From an uncultured Erythrobacter sp. (GTDB taxonomy: Bacteria; Pseudomonadota; Alphaproteobacteria; Sphingomonadales; Sphingomonadaceae): 64,000 nt of DNA. The first letter of the stretch is position 1, and every line of letters begins with the position of its first letter. Shown here one piece after another: positions 8,476 to 17,147 of this stretch. Where the stretch lies: the NCBI GenBank assembly GCA_947501215.1, contig CANMUS010000007.1, positions 1-64,000 of the forward strand. Reading direction: 5' to 3'. Position numbers and translations under genes: made by a program. The notes under the pieces were generated by a model. The model saw nothing but the letters and a program-made list of their open reading frames with translations, did not search any database and had not been told where the DNA came from.

Positions 8476-9671
8476 GCGCTCAACGCGGCAACGCCCGGCA
8501 GGTCCTTGCCTTCCATCCATTCGAGGAAGGCGCCCCCGGCGGTCGAAACGAAAGTGAAATCATCCTTCACGCCTGCGTGAGCTAGCGCGGCGACGGTATC
8601 GCCCCCGCCAGCCACAGAGGTCAGCGAGCCGTCCTGCGTCAAAGCGGCGGCCGTCTTAGCCAAGGCGACCGTGGCGGCGTCGAAAGGCTCGGTCTCGAAG
8701 GCACCCATCGGACCGTTCCACACCAGCGTGCGGCAGGTCTTGAGCACATCGCCGAGAGCCTCCGTCGCGAGCGGGCCGACGTCGAGGATCATCTCGTCAT
8801 CGGCAACCTCGTGGACGTTGCAGGTGCGCAGCGACGAGGGGTTGGCAGCGAATTCCTTTGAGACCACGACGTCATACGGCAGATGCACCGTGCAACCGGC
8901 GTGGTCCGCTTCGTCCATGATCCGGCTGGCCGTATCGGTGAGGTCGTGCTCGCACAGCGATTTGCCGACATCGACACCCTTCGCGGCGAGGAAGGTGTTC
9001 GCCATGCCGCCGCCGATAATCAGATGCTGGACCTTGCCGACGAGATTTTCGAGCACGTCGAGCTTGGTCGAGACCTTCGCCCCGCCGACCACTGCCGCCA
9101 CCGGCTGTTCCGGACTGCCGAGCGCGGCGTCGAGCGCCTTCAATTCCGCCTCCATCGCACGACCAGCGTAAGATGGCAGATGGTGCGCCAGCCCCTCGGT
9201 CGAGGCGTGCGCGCGGTGCGCGGCAGAAAAGGCGTCGTTGACGTAGAAATCGCCATGAGCCGCAATGCCCTTGGCGAAGTCCGGATCGTTGGCTTCCTCG
9301 CCGGGCCAGAAGCGGACGTTGTCGAGCAGGCCGATATCGCCATTGCCGAGAATGCCGATCGACTGTTCGACCACCGGGCCCATGACCTCGGGGATGAACA
9401 TGATCTCCTTGCCGAGCACCTTTTCGACATCGCCCTGCACGAAGCTGGTCGACATGGTCGAGTGGCGCTGTCCCTTGGGACGGCCGTAATGCGCGAGCAA
9501 CAGGACCTTGGCACCCTTGTCGGCGAGTTCGAGGATCGTGGGTTTCACCACCTCGACTCGCGTGACATCGGTGGCCGATCCGTCCTTCATCGGAAGGTTG
9601 AGATCGACGCGTACCAGCGCGACCTTGCCGGTGATATCGCCAAGGTCGTCCAGGGTCCTGAAATTGCTCAT
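8472..9671 (-). CDS. pgk: Phosphoglycerate kinase
   Basis: A 399-residue glycolytic/gluconeogenic enzyme that transfers phosphate from 1,3-bisphosphoglycerate to ADP. The N-domain has VALVRVDLNLPM and LLAHYGRPKG, the hinge region VAAVVGGAKVSTKL, and the C-terminal nucleotide region SVAGGGDTVAAL. Length is typical. It begins 10 nt after gap and overlaps the thioesterase start by 4 nt. Expression is presumably driven from the promoter before tkt. Confidence 0.97.
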   Translation of the reverse strand: MSNFRTLDDLGDITGKVALVRVDLNLPMKDGSATDVTRVEVVKPTILELADKGAKVLLLAHYGRPKGQRHSTMSTSFVQGDVEKVLGKEIMFIPEVMGPVVEQSIGILGNGDIGLLDNVRFWPGEEANDPDFAKGIAAHGDFYVNDAFSAAHRAHASTEGLAHHLPSYAGRAMEAELKALDAALGSPEQPVAAVVGGAKVSTKLDVLENLVGKVQHLIIGGGMANTFLAAKGVDVGKSLCEHDLTDTASRIMDEADHAGCTVHLPYDVVVSKEFAANPSSLRTCNVHEVADDEMILDVGPLATEALGDVLKTCRTLVWNGPMGAFETEPFDAATVALAKTAAALTQDGSLTSVAGGGDTVAALAHAGVKDDFTFVSTAGGAFLEWMEGKDLPGVAALSA

Positions 9672-9681
9672 CGAATAGTCC

Positions 9682-10689
9682 TTACAGGAACTTCGCCATC
9701 ACGCCGGCGGTGTCGAGCATGCGGTTCGAGAAGCCCCACTCATTGTCGTACCAGCTGACGACACGGGCGAGCTTGCCTTCCATCACGCTGGTCTCGAGGC
9801 TGTCGATGGTCGAGCTGGCGGGATAGTGGTTGAAGTCCGAGCTGACGAGCGGCTGGTCGGTATAGTCGAGCACACCCTTCATCTTGCCTTCTGCCGCTTC
9901 CTTCAGCGCCGCATTCAGCTCCTCGGCGCTGGTGTCGCGGCCGGGGGTGAAGACGAGATCGACGAGGCTGACATTCGGCGTCGGTACGCGGACCGAGCTG
10001 CCGTCGAGCTTGCCGGCCAGTTCAGGCAGGACGAGACCGACAGCACGGGCAGCGCCGGTGGTTGTCGGGATCATGTTCTGCGCCCCGCCGCGGGCCCGGC
10101 GCATGTCGCCATGCATCTGGTCGAGCATGCGCTGGTCGTTGGTGTAGCTATGGATCGTGGTCATGAAGCCGCGCTCGATCCCGACTGTGTCGTGGAGCAC
10201 CTTGGCCATCGGCGAGAGGCAGTTGGTGGTGCAGCTTGCATTGGAGACGATGACGTCCTCGGAGGTCAGCACGTCGTGGTTCACGCCGTAGACGATGGTC
10301 GCGGAGACATTCTTGGCCGGGGCCGAGATCAGCACGCGCTTGGCACCCGCATCGAGATGCGGACGGCAGGCTTCGTCGGACTGGAAGAAGCCCGTGCACT
10401 CGAGCACGATGTCGATACCCTGCTCGCCATGCGGAAGCTTGCCGGGCTCACGCTCGCTGGTGACCGCGATGCTCTTGCCGTTGACGATGATGGCGTTGTC
10501 GCCGGTCTCGACCGTGCCGGGGAAGCGGCCGTGCGTGCTGTCATACTGGAACAGCAGCGCATTCGCCTTGGTGTCGGCCAGGTCGTTGATGCTGACCAGG
10601 TCGAGATCGTGATCGTCACGCTCCAGAATGGCGCGCGCCACGAGGCGGCCGATACGTCCGAAACCGTTGATTGCAACCTTCGTCGCCAT
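9682..10689 (-). CDS. gap: Type I glyceraldehyde-3-phosphate dehydrogenase
   Basis: A 335-residue NAD(P)-dependent enzyme. The Rossmann start is KVAINGFGRIGR and the catalytic site SNASCTTNCL contains the nucleophilic Cys at about residue 154. The C-terminal WYDNEWGFSNRM is canonical. The sequence SINDLAD at about 34-40 in the cofactor pocket is typical of NAD-preferring enzymes, but the preference is an inference. It lies between tkt and pgk with gaps of 15 and 10 nt. Confidence 0.96.
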   Translation of the reverse strand: MATKVAINGFGRIGRLVARAILERDDHDLDLVSINDLADTKANALLFQYDSTHGRFPGTVETGDNAIIVNGKSIAVTSEREPGKLPHGEQGIDIVLECTGFFQSDEACRPHLDAGAKRVLISAPAKNVSATIVYGVNHDVLTSEDVIVSNASCTTNCLSPMAKVLHDTVGIERGFMTTIHSYTNDQRMLDQMHGDMRRARGGAQNMIPTTTGAARAVGLVLPELAGKLDGSSVRVPTPNVSLVDLVFTPGRDTSAEELNAALKEAAEGKMKGVLDYTDQPLVSSDFNHYPASSTIDSLETSVMEGKLARVVSWYDNEWGFSNRMLDTAGVMAKFL

Positions 10690-10704
10690 GGAAGAAACTC
10701 CTGC

Positions 10705-12696
10705 TTAGCCGTTCAATTTGTTCATGATTTGCGGGACGATCGCGTCCGCGGTGAGGCCGAATTTTTCGAACAGGTCGGGCGCCGGCGCACTGGCGCCGAA
10801 GCGGTCGATACCGATGTTGAGGCCATTGGCCATGGTGTAGCGCTCCCACCCGAAGGTCGTGCCCGCTTCGATGCTGACCCTCAGTATCTTGCCGGGATCG
10901 ACATTCGGCAGAAGGTCGGCCTTGTAGCTTTCGTCCTGCTCGTCGAAAAGTTCGGTGCAGACCATCGAAACGACATCCGCGCCAATGCCCTGCTGTTCCA
11001 GTTGCTCGGCGCATTCCAGCGCGACGTGCACTTCGGAACCGGTCGCGATCAGGATGACGCGCCGCTCTGCGCTAGCCTGCTTGAGGCGGTAGGCGCCCTT
11101 CGAGCACAGGCCGGTTTCGTCCGGCGTGTTGCGAACCTGCGGCAGGTTCTGGCGGCTGAGCGCCAGCACGGTCGGCCGATCCTTCTCGCGCAGGGCCATG
11201 TCCCAGCACTCGGCTGTCTCCACCGCATCGGCAGGCCGCATGACAAGGAGGTTCGGGATCATCCGCAGCGACTGGACATGCTCGATCGGCTGGTGGGTCG
11301 GACCATCCTCGCCAAGGCCGATGCTGTCGTGCGTCATCACGTAGATTACGCGCGCTTCCTGCAACGCCGAAAGCCGGATCGCTCCGCGGCAATAGTCGGT
11401 GAACACCAGGAATGTGCCGCCATAGGGAATTACCCCGCCATGCAGCGCCATGCCGTTCATCGCCGCGGCCATGCCGAATTCGCGGATGCCGTAATAGATA
11501 TAGCGACCCGAATAATCGTCCGCGGTGAAAGGGCCGATGCCCCCGGCCTTGGTGTTGTTCGAGCCGGTCAGGTCGGCACTACCGCCCATGGTCTCGGTCA
11601 GCTGGCCGTTGATCTGCGCCAGCGCCATCTCGCTGGCCTTGCGCGTCGCGACCTTCTGCGGTTCGGCGATGAGCTTGCCCATATATTCTTCAAGGCTGAA
11701 GCTCTCGGGCAAATCGCCCGCCATTCGGCGTTCGAAGTCGGCGCGACGACCGTCGTTGGAGAGGCGGTCGAGCCAGCTACGATAGGCGTTCTGCCCGTTT
11801 TCGGCAGTGCCGCGCCAGTCGGCCAAGACCTGTTCGGGAATTTCGAAAGGTTCCGCATCCCAGCCGAGCTGCTCGCGGGCGGCGGCGATTTCGTCGTCGC
11901 CCAGCGGCGCGCCATGAGTTGCGCTGGTGCCCTGCTTGTTCGGAGCACCCTTGCCGATCACAGTGCTGCAGGCGATCAGCGAGGGACGTTCGTCCGCCCC
12001 TGCCTCGTCGAGCGCGCGGCGGATATCGTCGAAATCGTGACCGTTGCAGCTCACGACATGCCAGCCGGTCGCTTCGTAGCGCGCCTTGATGTTCTCGCTG
12101 GTCGAGAGGTCGGTCGACCCGTCGATGGTGATATTGTTATCGTCCCACAGCACGTTCATCCGGCCGAGCTTGAGATGCCCCGCCAGCCCGATCGCCTCGT
12201 GGTTGATTCCTTCCATCAGGCAGCCATCGCCCGCGATCACCCAGGTGCGGTGATCGACCAGATCGTCACCGAAATCGGCGTTCAACTTGCGCTCGGCAAT
12301 CGCCATGCCGACGGCCATCGCCAGGCCTTGCCCCAGCGGACCGGTGGTGCATTCCACTCCGGCGAGAAGGAAGTTTTCCGGGTGGCCTGCACAGGGGCTA
12401 CCGAGCTGGCGGAAATTGCGGATGTCTTCGATTGTCGGCGCATCGTAGCCCGAGAGGTGGAGCAGCGCGTAGATCAGCATGGAGCCATGACCTGCGGACA
12501 GGACGAAGCGGTCGCGATCGGCCCAGTCGGGCGTCTTGGGATCGTGCTTCAGATACTCGCCCCACAATACGGTGGCGACATCGGCCATACCCATCGGCAT
12601 GCCGGGATGCCCCGAATTCGCCGCCTGTACCGCATCCATCGAAAGCGCCCGGATGGCGTTGGCCATCTGGACCATGCGGGACGTTTCAAGGCTCAT
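10705..12696 (-). CDS. tkt: Transketolase
   Basis: A 663-residue ThDP-dependent enzyme that moves two-carbon units in the pentose phosphate pathway. The ThDP motif GDGCLMEGINHEA, AGHGSMLIY and THDSIGLGEDGPTHQP are all present. The start is the ATG at 12696 (protein begins SLETSRMVQ), supported by GGAGAG about 8 nt upstream; the open frame extends 40 codons further without similarity to the family start. It is the first gene of tkt-gap-pgk-thioesterase. Confidence 0.96.
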   Translation of the reverse strand: MSLETSRMVQMANAIRALSMDAVQAANSGHPGMPMGMADVATVLWGEYLKHDPKTPDWADRDRFVLSAGHGSMLIYALLHLSGYDAPTIEDIRNFRQLGSPCAGHPENFLLAGVECTTGPLGQGLAMAVGMAIAERKLNADFGDDLVDHRTWVIAGDGCLMEGINHEAIGLAGHLKLGRMNVLWDDNNITIDGSTDLSTSENIKARYEATGWHVVSCNGHDFDDIRRALDEAGADERPSLIACSTVIGKGAPNKQGTSATHGAPLGDDEIAAAREQLGWDAEPFEIPEQVLADWRGTAENGQNAYRSWLDRLSNDGRRADFERRMAGDLPESFSLEEYMGKLIAEPQKVATRKASEMALAQINGQLTETMGGSADLTGSNNTKAGGIGPFTADDYSGRYIYYGIREFGMAAAMNGMALHGGVIPYGGTFLVFTDYCRGAIRLSALQEARVIYVMTHDSIGLGEDGPTHQPIEHVQSLRMIPNLLVMRPADAVETAECWDMALREKDRPTVLALSRQNLPQVRNTPDETGLCSKGAYRLKQASAERRVILIATGSEVHVALECAEQLEQQGIGADVVSMVCTELFDEQDESYKADLLPNVDPGKILRVSIEAGTTFGWERYTMANGLNIGIDRFGASAPAPDLFEKFGLTADAIVPQIMNKLNG

Positions 12697-12870
12697 GCTG
12701 ATGCTCTCCGGAAAAGGGCCGATTCGACGCGCGGAAGCCATCGCGGAGGGGAGGCGGCAGGTCAAGGCGGCTACCGGGCCATGCACAGGTGGCCCTGGAC
12801 TGACCCAACTTATCAACAGGACGCCGCAAGCCTTTGCCTATAATCGGCAATCTTGGTAATTTGGGACATC

Positions 12871-13089
12871 ATGTCGGCAGAACGCATCACCCAGGCGATG
12901 GAACGTATCGACCGCGCGCTGAGCCGGATCGAAACACAGGCGGCCCTCGCGCGCCATTCCGGCAACGCTGCGCCAGAGAACGACGATGCTGGCGGTAGCG
13001 AGCTCGCGCAGCGGCACGAAGCCTTGCGCGAACAGGTCGAAAGCAGCCTTGCCGAACTTGATACGCTGATCGAAAGCCTCGAGAAATGA
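12871..13089 (+). CDS. Small coiled-coil protein upstream of zapA
   Basis: A 72-residue protein almost entirely of helix-forming residues, with heptad-like leucine and glutamate spacing at both ends (MERIDRALSRIETQ and LREQVESSLAELDTLIESL). It shares an ATGA overlap with zapA, so the two are translated together. I do not know its function; its position suggests a division-related role. The ATG at 12871 is chosen over an in-frame TTG six codons earlier. Confidence 0.72.
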   Translation: MSAERITQAMERIDRALSRIETQAALARHSGNAAPENDDAGGSELAQRHEALREQVESSLAELDTLIESLEK

Positions 13090-13403
13090 GCGATGTCACG
13101 CTGAAAGTCGGCGGGCGTAATTACACCGTCGCCTGCCAAGATGGTCAGGAAGCGCATATCGAGCGTCTTGCCGGGGTGATCGACAACAAGCTGAGCACGA
13201 TGGGTGCTAATCTTTCCAATCAGGAAGCGAAAAACCTCCTGTTTGCGGCCCTTCTTTTGGCCGACGAGCTGGATGAAGCGCAGAACGCTCCGCCGCCGCT
13301 TCCCCCGCCAGCAGCTCCGGATTTCGATAGTGCCCGGCTCGCTACCCAGCTCGAACGCATCGCCGGTGCGCTGGAGAATGCGGCAACCACCCTTGAGAGC
13401 TGA
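13086..13403 (+). CDS. zapA: Cell division protein ZapA
   Basis: A 105-residue ZapA, which cross-links FtsZ filaments at the Z-ring. The N-terminal domain starts VTLKVGGRNYTVACQDG and continues with HIERLAGVIDNKL, both close to the family consensus; a long coiled coil follows, interrupted by a Pro-rich stretch PPPLPPPAAP at about residues 70-79. The start overlaps the previous stop (ATGA). Downstream comes the probable 6S RNA and fau, the classic neighbours of zapA. Confidence 0.93.
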   Translation: MSDVTLKVGGRNYTVACQDGQEAHIERLAGVIDNKLSTMGANLSNQEAKNLLFAALLLADELDEAQNAPPPLPPPAAPDFDSARLATQLERIAGALENAATTLES

Positions 13404-13419
13404 CGGCGCGCATCCTAAA

Positions 13420-13580
13420 TAGCATGGTGGCGGGGCTGCCCGGCACGAGCCGCATGAATATCCCTGAGGCTATAAGCAATCCTAGGGAGCTGTCCCTGCC
13501 CTGGAACACGGGCCACTGCGTTCTTCGGAACGGAACCCGGGAACCGGGGTATACGGCGCCCACCTGACGTTTTAGGCGTC
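13420..13580 (+). ncRNA. ssrS: Probable 6S RNA
   Basis: The roughly 230-nt gap between zapA and fau is the standard genomic site of 6S RNA, which binds the sigma-70 holoenzyme. The sequence can form the expected rod: an outer stem GGTGG-CG (from 13426) with CG-CCACC (to about 13564), purine-rich mid-region, and a perfect apical hairpin CGTTC-TTCG-GAACG at 13519-13532 flanked by ACGGG/CCCGG pairing. A second small hairpin, CTGACG/CGTCAG, lies at about 13563-13581. Ends are approximate and I could not run a covariance model. Confidence 0.72.
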
Positions 13581-13634
13581 AGAGGATTTCAAGGTAACGA
13601 CCCATGGTGGTCCCGCCACACCATCGCAGACAGG

Positions 13635-14228
13635 ATGCCTCCAAGCGTGACACTTCCGAGCAAGGACGACCTGCGACATGATCTCCGCGCCGCGCGCAAA
13701 GCGCATGTCGAGGCTCTGCCAGACAGCATGCGCGCACTCGTCTTCCACCGCCCCCCTGCTCCGCTGCTTGACCTAGTGCCAGATGGCGCCGTGATCGGCC
13801 TGTACCGGGAGAATGCGTATGAGGCGCCCGCTACGTCCTACGCGAAGTTCTTTCTCGAGCGCGGTCACGAAATCGCCCTGCCCCGTTTTGCGGGTGGCGG
13901 CGCACCGATGGAGTTCGCGCGTTTCGCCGATCCTTTCGAGGGGGAGAATCTGGAAGAAGGGCCTTTTGGGCTGATGCAGCCTCCGTCGGAGGCACCGTCG
14001 ATGCAGCCTGCCGTATTGCTGGTCCCCCTCGTCGCTTTTACCGATAGCGGCGAACGGCTCGGCCAAGGTGGCGGGCATTACGATCGCTGGCTGGAAGCCC
14101 ATCCGGAAACGGTCGCGATCGGCATGGCATGGGATTGCCAGAAGTGCGACCGGCTGCCGGTGGAAGCACACGACAGGCGTCTGCAAGCCGTCGTTACGCC
14201 CACCCGCTTTTACGGACCATTCGCATGA
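13635..14228 (+). CDS. fau: 5-formyltetrahydrofolate cyclo-ligase
   Basis: A 197-residue enzyme that converts 5-formyl-THF to 5,10-methenyl-THF using ATP. The signature GERLGQGGGHYDRWL near residue 140 is the ATP-binding glycine motif, and the N-terminus KDDLRHDLRAARKAH fits the family. It directly follows the 6S RNA locus; in other proteobacteria this gene (ygfA) can be read through from the 6S promoter. A small membrane-protein gene follows after 10 nt. Confidence 0.92.
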   Translation: MPPSVTLPSKDDLRHDLRAARKAHVEALPDSMRALVFHRPPAPLLDLVPDGAVIGLYRENAYEAPATSYAKFFLERGHEIALPRFAGGGAPMEFARFADPFEGENLEEGPFGLMQPPSEAPSMQPAVLLVPLVAFTDSGERLGQGGGHYDRWLEAHPETVAIGMAWDCQKCDRLPVEAHDRRLQAVVTPTRFYGPFA

Positions 14229-14238
14229 GGGGTCACCG

Positions 14239-14454
14239 ATGAGAGACGAACCGACCTGGCGGATACCTGTAGGCCTGCTGGGCCTACTCGCCGCGCTGCT
14301 GGTCTACGGCATCGTCATTGCACGCTATGTGCCCGAGCTGATCGGCGGATGGCACGCGCTGGCGCAGACGATAGTGTATCTCTTCCTCGGCCTCGTCTGG
14401 CTGCTTCCGTTGCGGCGCTTCCTGATCTGGATGGAAACCGGGCGCTGGGGCTGA
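14239..14454 (+). CDS. Small two-helix membrane protein (DUF2842-like)
   Basis: A 71-residue protein with two predicted transmembrane helices (about residues 9-28 and 40-58) and the C-terminal phrase WLLPLRRFLIWMETGRW, which I recognise from DUF2842-type proteins of alphaproteobacteria. The ATG at 14239 follows a GAGGGGT sequence about 8 nt upstream. It lies 10 nt after fau, so it is probably cotranscribed. Function is unknown. Confidence 0.78.
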   Translation: MRDEPTWRIPVGLLGLLAALLVYGIVIARYVPELIGGWHALAQTIVYLFLGLVWLLPLRRFLIWMETGRWG

Positions 14455-14501
14455 TTGCCAAGCCTCACTCGCTGCCCTAGCCTCTTCTCCGGGAGAGAAA
14501 C

Positions 14502-15938
14502 ATGGCAACACACAGCGGCGGCGCAAGCCTGCCCGTTAGCGAGAAACCGTCGGTCGGGCTCAAGCTCGCGCATGGGTTCGGCGCGGCGGCTTTCGGCATC
14601 AAGAACAACGGGTTCGATTACTTCCTGCTGCTGTTCTACGGCACGGTGATCGGGCTGGAGCCGGGACTGGTCGGCCTTGCCATCCTGATCGCACTGGTTT
14701 TCGATGCCTTGTCGGACCCTCTTGTCGGGTATTGGTCGGACAATTTCCGCAGCCGCTGGGGCCGTCGCCACCCCTTCATGTACGCCGCAGCCGTTCCAGT
14801 GGCGCTCAGTTATTTCCTGCTCTGGAATCCACCCGACTGGGGGCAGACCGGATTGTTCCTGTATCTCACGGTCATCGCGATCCTGATCCGCACCTTCATC
14901 ACATTCTACGAGACGCCCAGCACCTCGCTGATTCCCGAGCTCGCAGCCGATTACGACGAACGCACCAGCCTGCAGTCCTATCGCCTGTTCTTCGGCTGGG
15001 CGGGCGGCAATATCATGAGCGTGATCATGTTCGGCGTACTGCTCGCCGGTCCGCTGGGGATGCGCGATCCGGAAGCCTTCGCAACCTATGGCATCATAGG
15101 CAGCGTCACGATCTTCCTCGCCATCATGGTGTCAGCTGTGGGCACACATCACCGCATTCCCCACCTGCACCGCCCGGTGGCCACCGGCGAGCGTTACAGC
15201 GTTCGCCGCATCTTCCGCGAGATGATCGAAACGCTCAGCGAACGAAGCTTCATCGCGCTTTTCCTGGCGATGGTGTTTTTCTCCGTGGCGACCGGCTTGG
15301 CGGCATCGCTGTCCTTCCTGATCCTCAATTATTTCTGGGGCTTCAGCGAATTCCAGATCTTCATCTGGACCTGCTCGGTATTTTTTTCCGCGCTGTTCGG
15401 CTTCCTTCTCGCCCCGTGGTCGACCCGGAAATTGGGTAAGAAGAAAGCCACGATCGTGTTGGGCTTGCTGGCGTTTACGATCCAGCCTGCGCCCGTGCTG
15501 CTTCGTCTTGTCAGTGCGATGCCCGAAAACGGCGATCCGCTGCTCTTTCCGCTGGTGCTGGCGATCAACGTGATCGACCTCGCGCTAATCATCGCGGTTT
15601 CGGCAGTCGCCTATTCGATGATCGCCGATCTGGTGGAGGCGAACCAGCTCAAGACCGGTCGGCGGAGCGAAGGGGTCTATTACGCGGCGATCACTTTCAC
15701 CCGCAAGACCACACAAGGGCTCGGCGTGTTGGCTGCCGGCGTCATCCTGTCCGCTATCGCCTTTCCGGAAGGCACCGAGTTGAACAGCGTGTCCGAAGAC
15801 ACCCTGTGGGCGCTAGGCGCAGGTTATGCGCCGTCGCTGCTCGTTCTGTGGCTAGCTGGGCTCTATTGCATATCACGCTACAAGATCGATCGCGCGGAGC
15901 ACGAGGCCAATTTGCGCCAATTGGCAGAGCGGGGCTGA
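14502..15938 (+). CDS. MFS transporter, GPH (sugar:cation symporter) type
   Basis: A 478-residue integral membrane protein with about 12 hydrophobic segments. The region DALSDPLVGYWSDNFRSRWG is the loop 2-3 signature of glycoside-pentoside-hexuronide:cation symporters, and GRRHPFMY and YETPSTSLIPELAADYDERT are also typical. The substrate cannot be read from sequence. It follows the fau/DUF2842 pair by 47 nt and precedes the glycosylase gene by 33 nt on the same strand. Confidence 0.87.
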   Translation: MATHSGGASLPVSEKPSVGLKLAHGFGAAAFGIKNNGFDYFLLLFYGTVIGLEPGLVGLAILIALVFDALSDPLVGYWSDNFRSRWGRRHPFMYAAAVPVALSYFLLWNPPDWGQTGLFLYLTVIAILIRTFITFYETPSTSLIPELAADYDERTSLQSYRLFFGWAGGNIMSVIMFGVLLAGPLGMRDPEAFATYGIIGSVTIFLAIMVSAVGTHHRIPHLHRPVATGERYSVRRIFREMIETLSERSFIALFLAMVFFSVATGLAASLSFLILNYFWGFSEFQIFIWTCSVFFSALFGFLLAPWSTRKLGKKKATIVLGLLAFTIQPAPVLLRLVSAMPENGDPLLFPLVLAINVIDLALIIAVSAVAYSMIADLVEANQLKTGRRSEGVYYAAITFTRKTTQGLGVLAAGVILSAIAFPEGTELNSVSEDTLWALGAGYAPSLLVLWLAGLYCISRYKIDRAEHEANLRQLAERG

Positions 15939-15971
15939 GGAACAGCGACCCACGGCCTTCGTTCGACTGCT

Positions 15972-16754
15972 ATGCCCGAACTACCCGAGAACGAGGCCCA
16001 GCGCCTGACACTTGAACGCGCGTGTCTCAATCGCACAATCGAAGCGGTCGAGCTGGGGAGCGATATCAGTTACATCGAACTTCCCGGCGACAACGCGCGC
16101 CAGCGACTCCTCGGTCATCAATTTACGCAGACCCGGCGGCATGGGAAGAACATCTTCGCCGGATCGAAGACTGGTCCGTGGATCGCCGTGCATCTGGGCA
16201 TGACCGGCAAATTGGTGTCATTCGAAGCACCCGACGAAGCACCGGATTACACCAAGCTGCTTATATTCTTCGAAGGCGACCGCCGCCTGGCTTTTCGCTG
16301 CCCCCGCAAGCTCGGCCATGTCCGGATCATCGACGACGTGGACCGCTATATCGCAAGCGAGAAGCTCGGCCCCGATGCGCTCGATATCGGCAAGGCCGAG
16401 TTCGTCGAAGCCATCGGCAGCACGCGCAGCGCGATCAAGTCGGCGCTGATGAAGCAGGAGCGGATGGCCGGGATCGGAAATCTCTGGTCCGACGAGATAC
16501 TATTCCAGACCGAGATCAATCCAGAGGCCCGCGCAAATACGCTTGATGATACGACATTAGGCTCGCTGCACACCGCGATGCGCCGTATCCTGCAGGGCGT
16601 CGTCGATACCGAGGCGCATTATTCGCAGCTGCCGCGCAAATGGCTGATCCAGCACCGCGACAAGGGCACGGAATGTCGACGCTGCGGGGGTGAGATCGCG
16701 ACGGCCAAGGTAGGCGGGCGAACCGCCTACTATTGCAAGAGCCATCAATCGTAA
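15972..16754 (+). CDS. Fpg/Nei-family DNA glycosylase with CCCH zinc finger
   Basis: A 260-residue base-excision repair enzyme. The catalytic N-terminus PELPENEA keeps Pro2 and Glu3, and Lys59 in RRHGKN is the conserved DNA-contacting lysine. HLGMTGKL and the H2TH region MAGIGNLWSDEILFQ are intact. The C-terminal zinc finger is unusual: Cys235, Cys238, Cys255 and then His258 (CKSH) where the usual fourth ligand is Cys. The usual Fpg second-position context PELPEVE is PELPENE here, so I prefer the broad family name to mutM. It is convergent with the downstream tRNA-Asp. Confidence 0.85.
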   Translation: MPELPENEAQRLTLERACLNRTIEAVELGSDISYIELPGDNARQRLLGHQFTQTRRHGKNIFAGSKTGPWIAVHLGMTGKLVSFEAPDEAPDYTKLLIFFEGDRRLAFRCPRKLGHVRIIDDVDRYIASEKLGPDALDIGKAEFVEAIGSTRSAIKSALMKQERMAGIGNLWSDEILFQTEINPEARANTLDDTTLGSLHTAMRRILQGVVDTEAHYSQLPRKWLIQHRDKGTECRRCGGEIATAKVGGRTAYYCKSHQS

Positions 16755-16767
16755 GGAAATCCCCAAG

Positions 16768-16844
16768 TGGCGCGAGTGACGGGACTCGAACCCGCGACCT
16801 TCGGCGTGACAGGCCGACACTCTAACCAACTGAGCTACACCCGC
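16768..16844 (-). tRNA. tRNA-Asp (anticodon GTC)
   Basis: A 77-nt cloverleaf on the minus strand with acceptor GCGGGTG/CACTCGC, encoded CCA (16768-16770), D-arm GCTCAGTTGGTTAGAGT, and T-loop GGTTCGAGTCC. The anticodon stem CGGCC... encloses CTGTCAC, giving anticodon GTC. Confidence 0.96.
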
Positions 16845-17019
16845 GTAGCCACTTGGGAGCCGCGCAGTTAGGGCAGGCTCCGATTCCTGTCAATGCAGAT
16901 CGCCACGCTTTTTTGTCCTTTTTTCGCAGCTGCCGGATACGACCGGTTTTTGCCCGAAATTTACTCGTCCCAGCGAGCATCGCCCCCGTCCTAATCCGCA
17001 TAGGGAACGGAAGAGCGTA

Positions 17020-17103
17020 ATGCTGAAAACAGCTTTTCTGGTCGTGTCGCTCACAATGCTCGCAGGCAGGGCGCTGGGGGCGCAATCGGCGCTGCATATC
17101 TAA
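17020..17103 (+). CDS. Possible 27-residue signal-peptide-only ORF
   Basis: The only open frame of note in the 300-nt gap between tRNA-Asp and the E2 gene. It encodes MLKTAFLVVSLTMLAGRALG then AQSALHI and stops. The first part has the charge-hydrophobic-AxA layout of a Sec signal peptide (cleavage near ALGA). A GGAACGGAAGAG purine run lies just upstream. It could be a micropeptide, a leader, or the remnant of a longer exported protein. The rest of 16845-17147 shows nothing else I can name. Confidence 0.3.
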   Translation: MLKTAFLVVSLTMLAGRALGAQSALHI

Positions 17104-17147
17104 TCGCAGGCCTATCCGCCCGTTGCGACACCGTGAGGCGCAGCGCG

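Noticed and set aside
9826-12843. 1005-codon plus-strand frame opposite gap and tkt
   Set aside because: It lies entirely antisense to two clear genes; the protein has no family motifs and its composition (His/Arg/Val-rich) is that of the reverse frame of GC-rich coding DNA.
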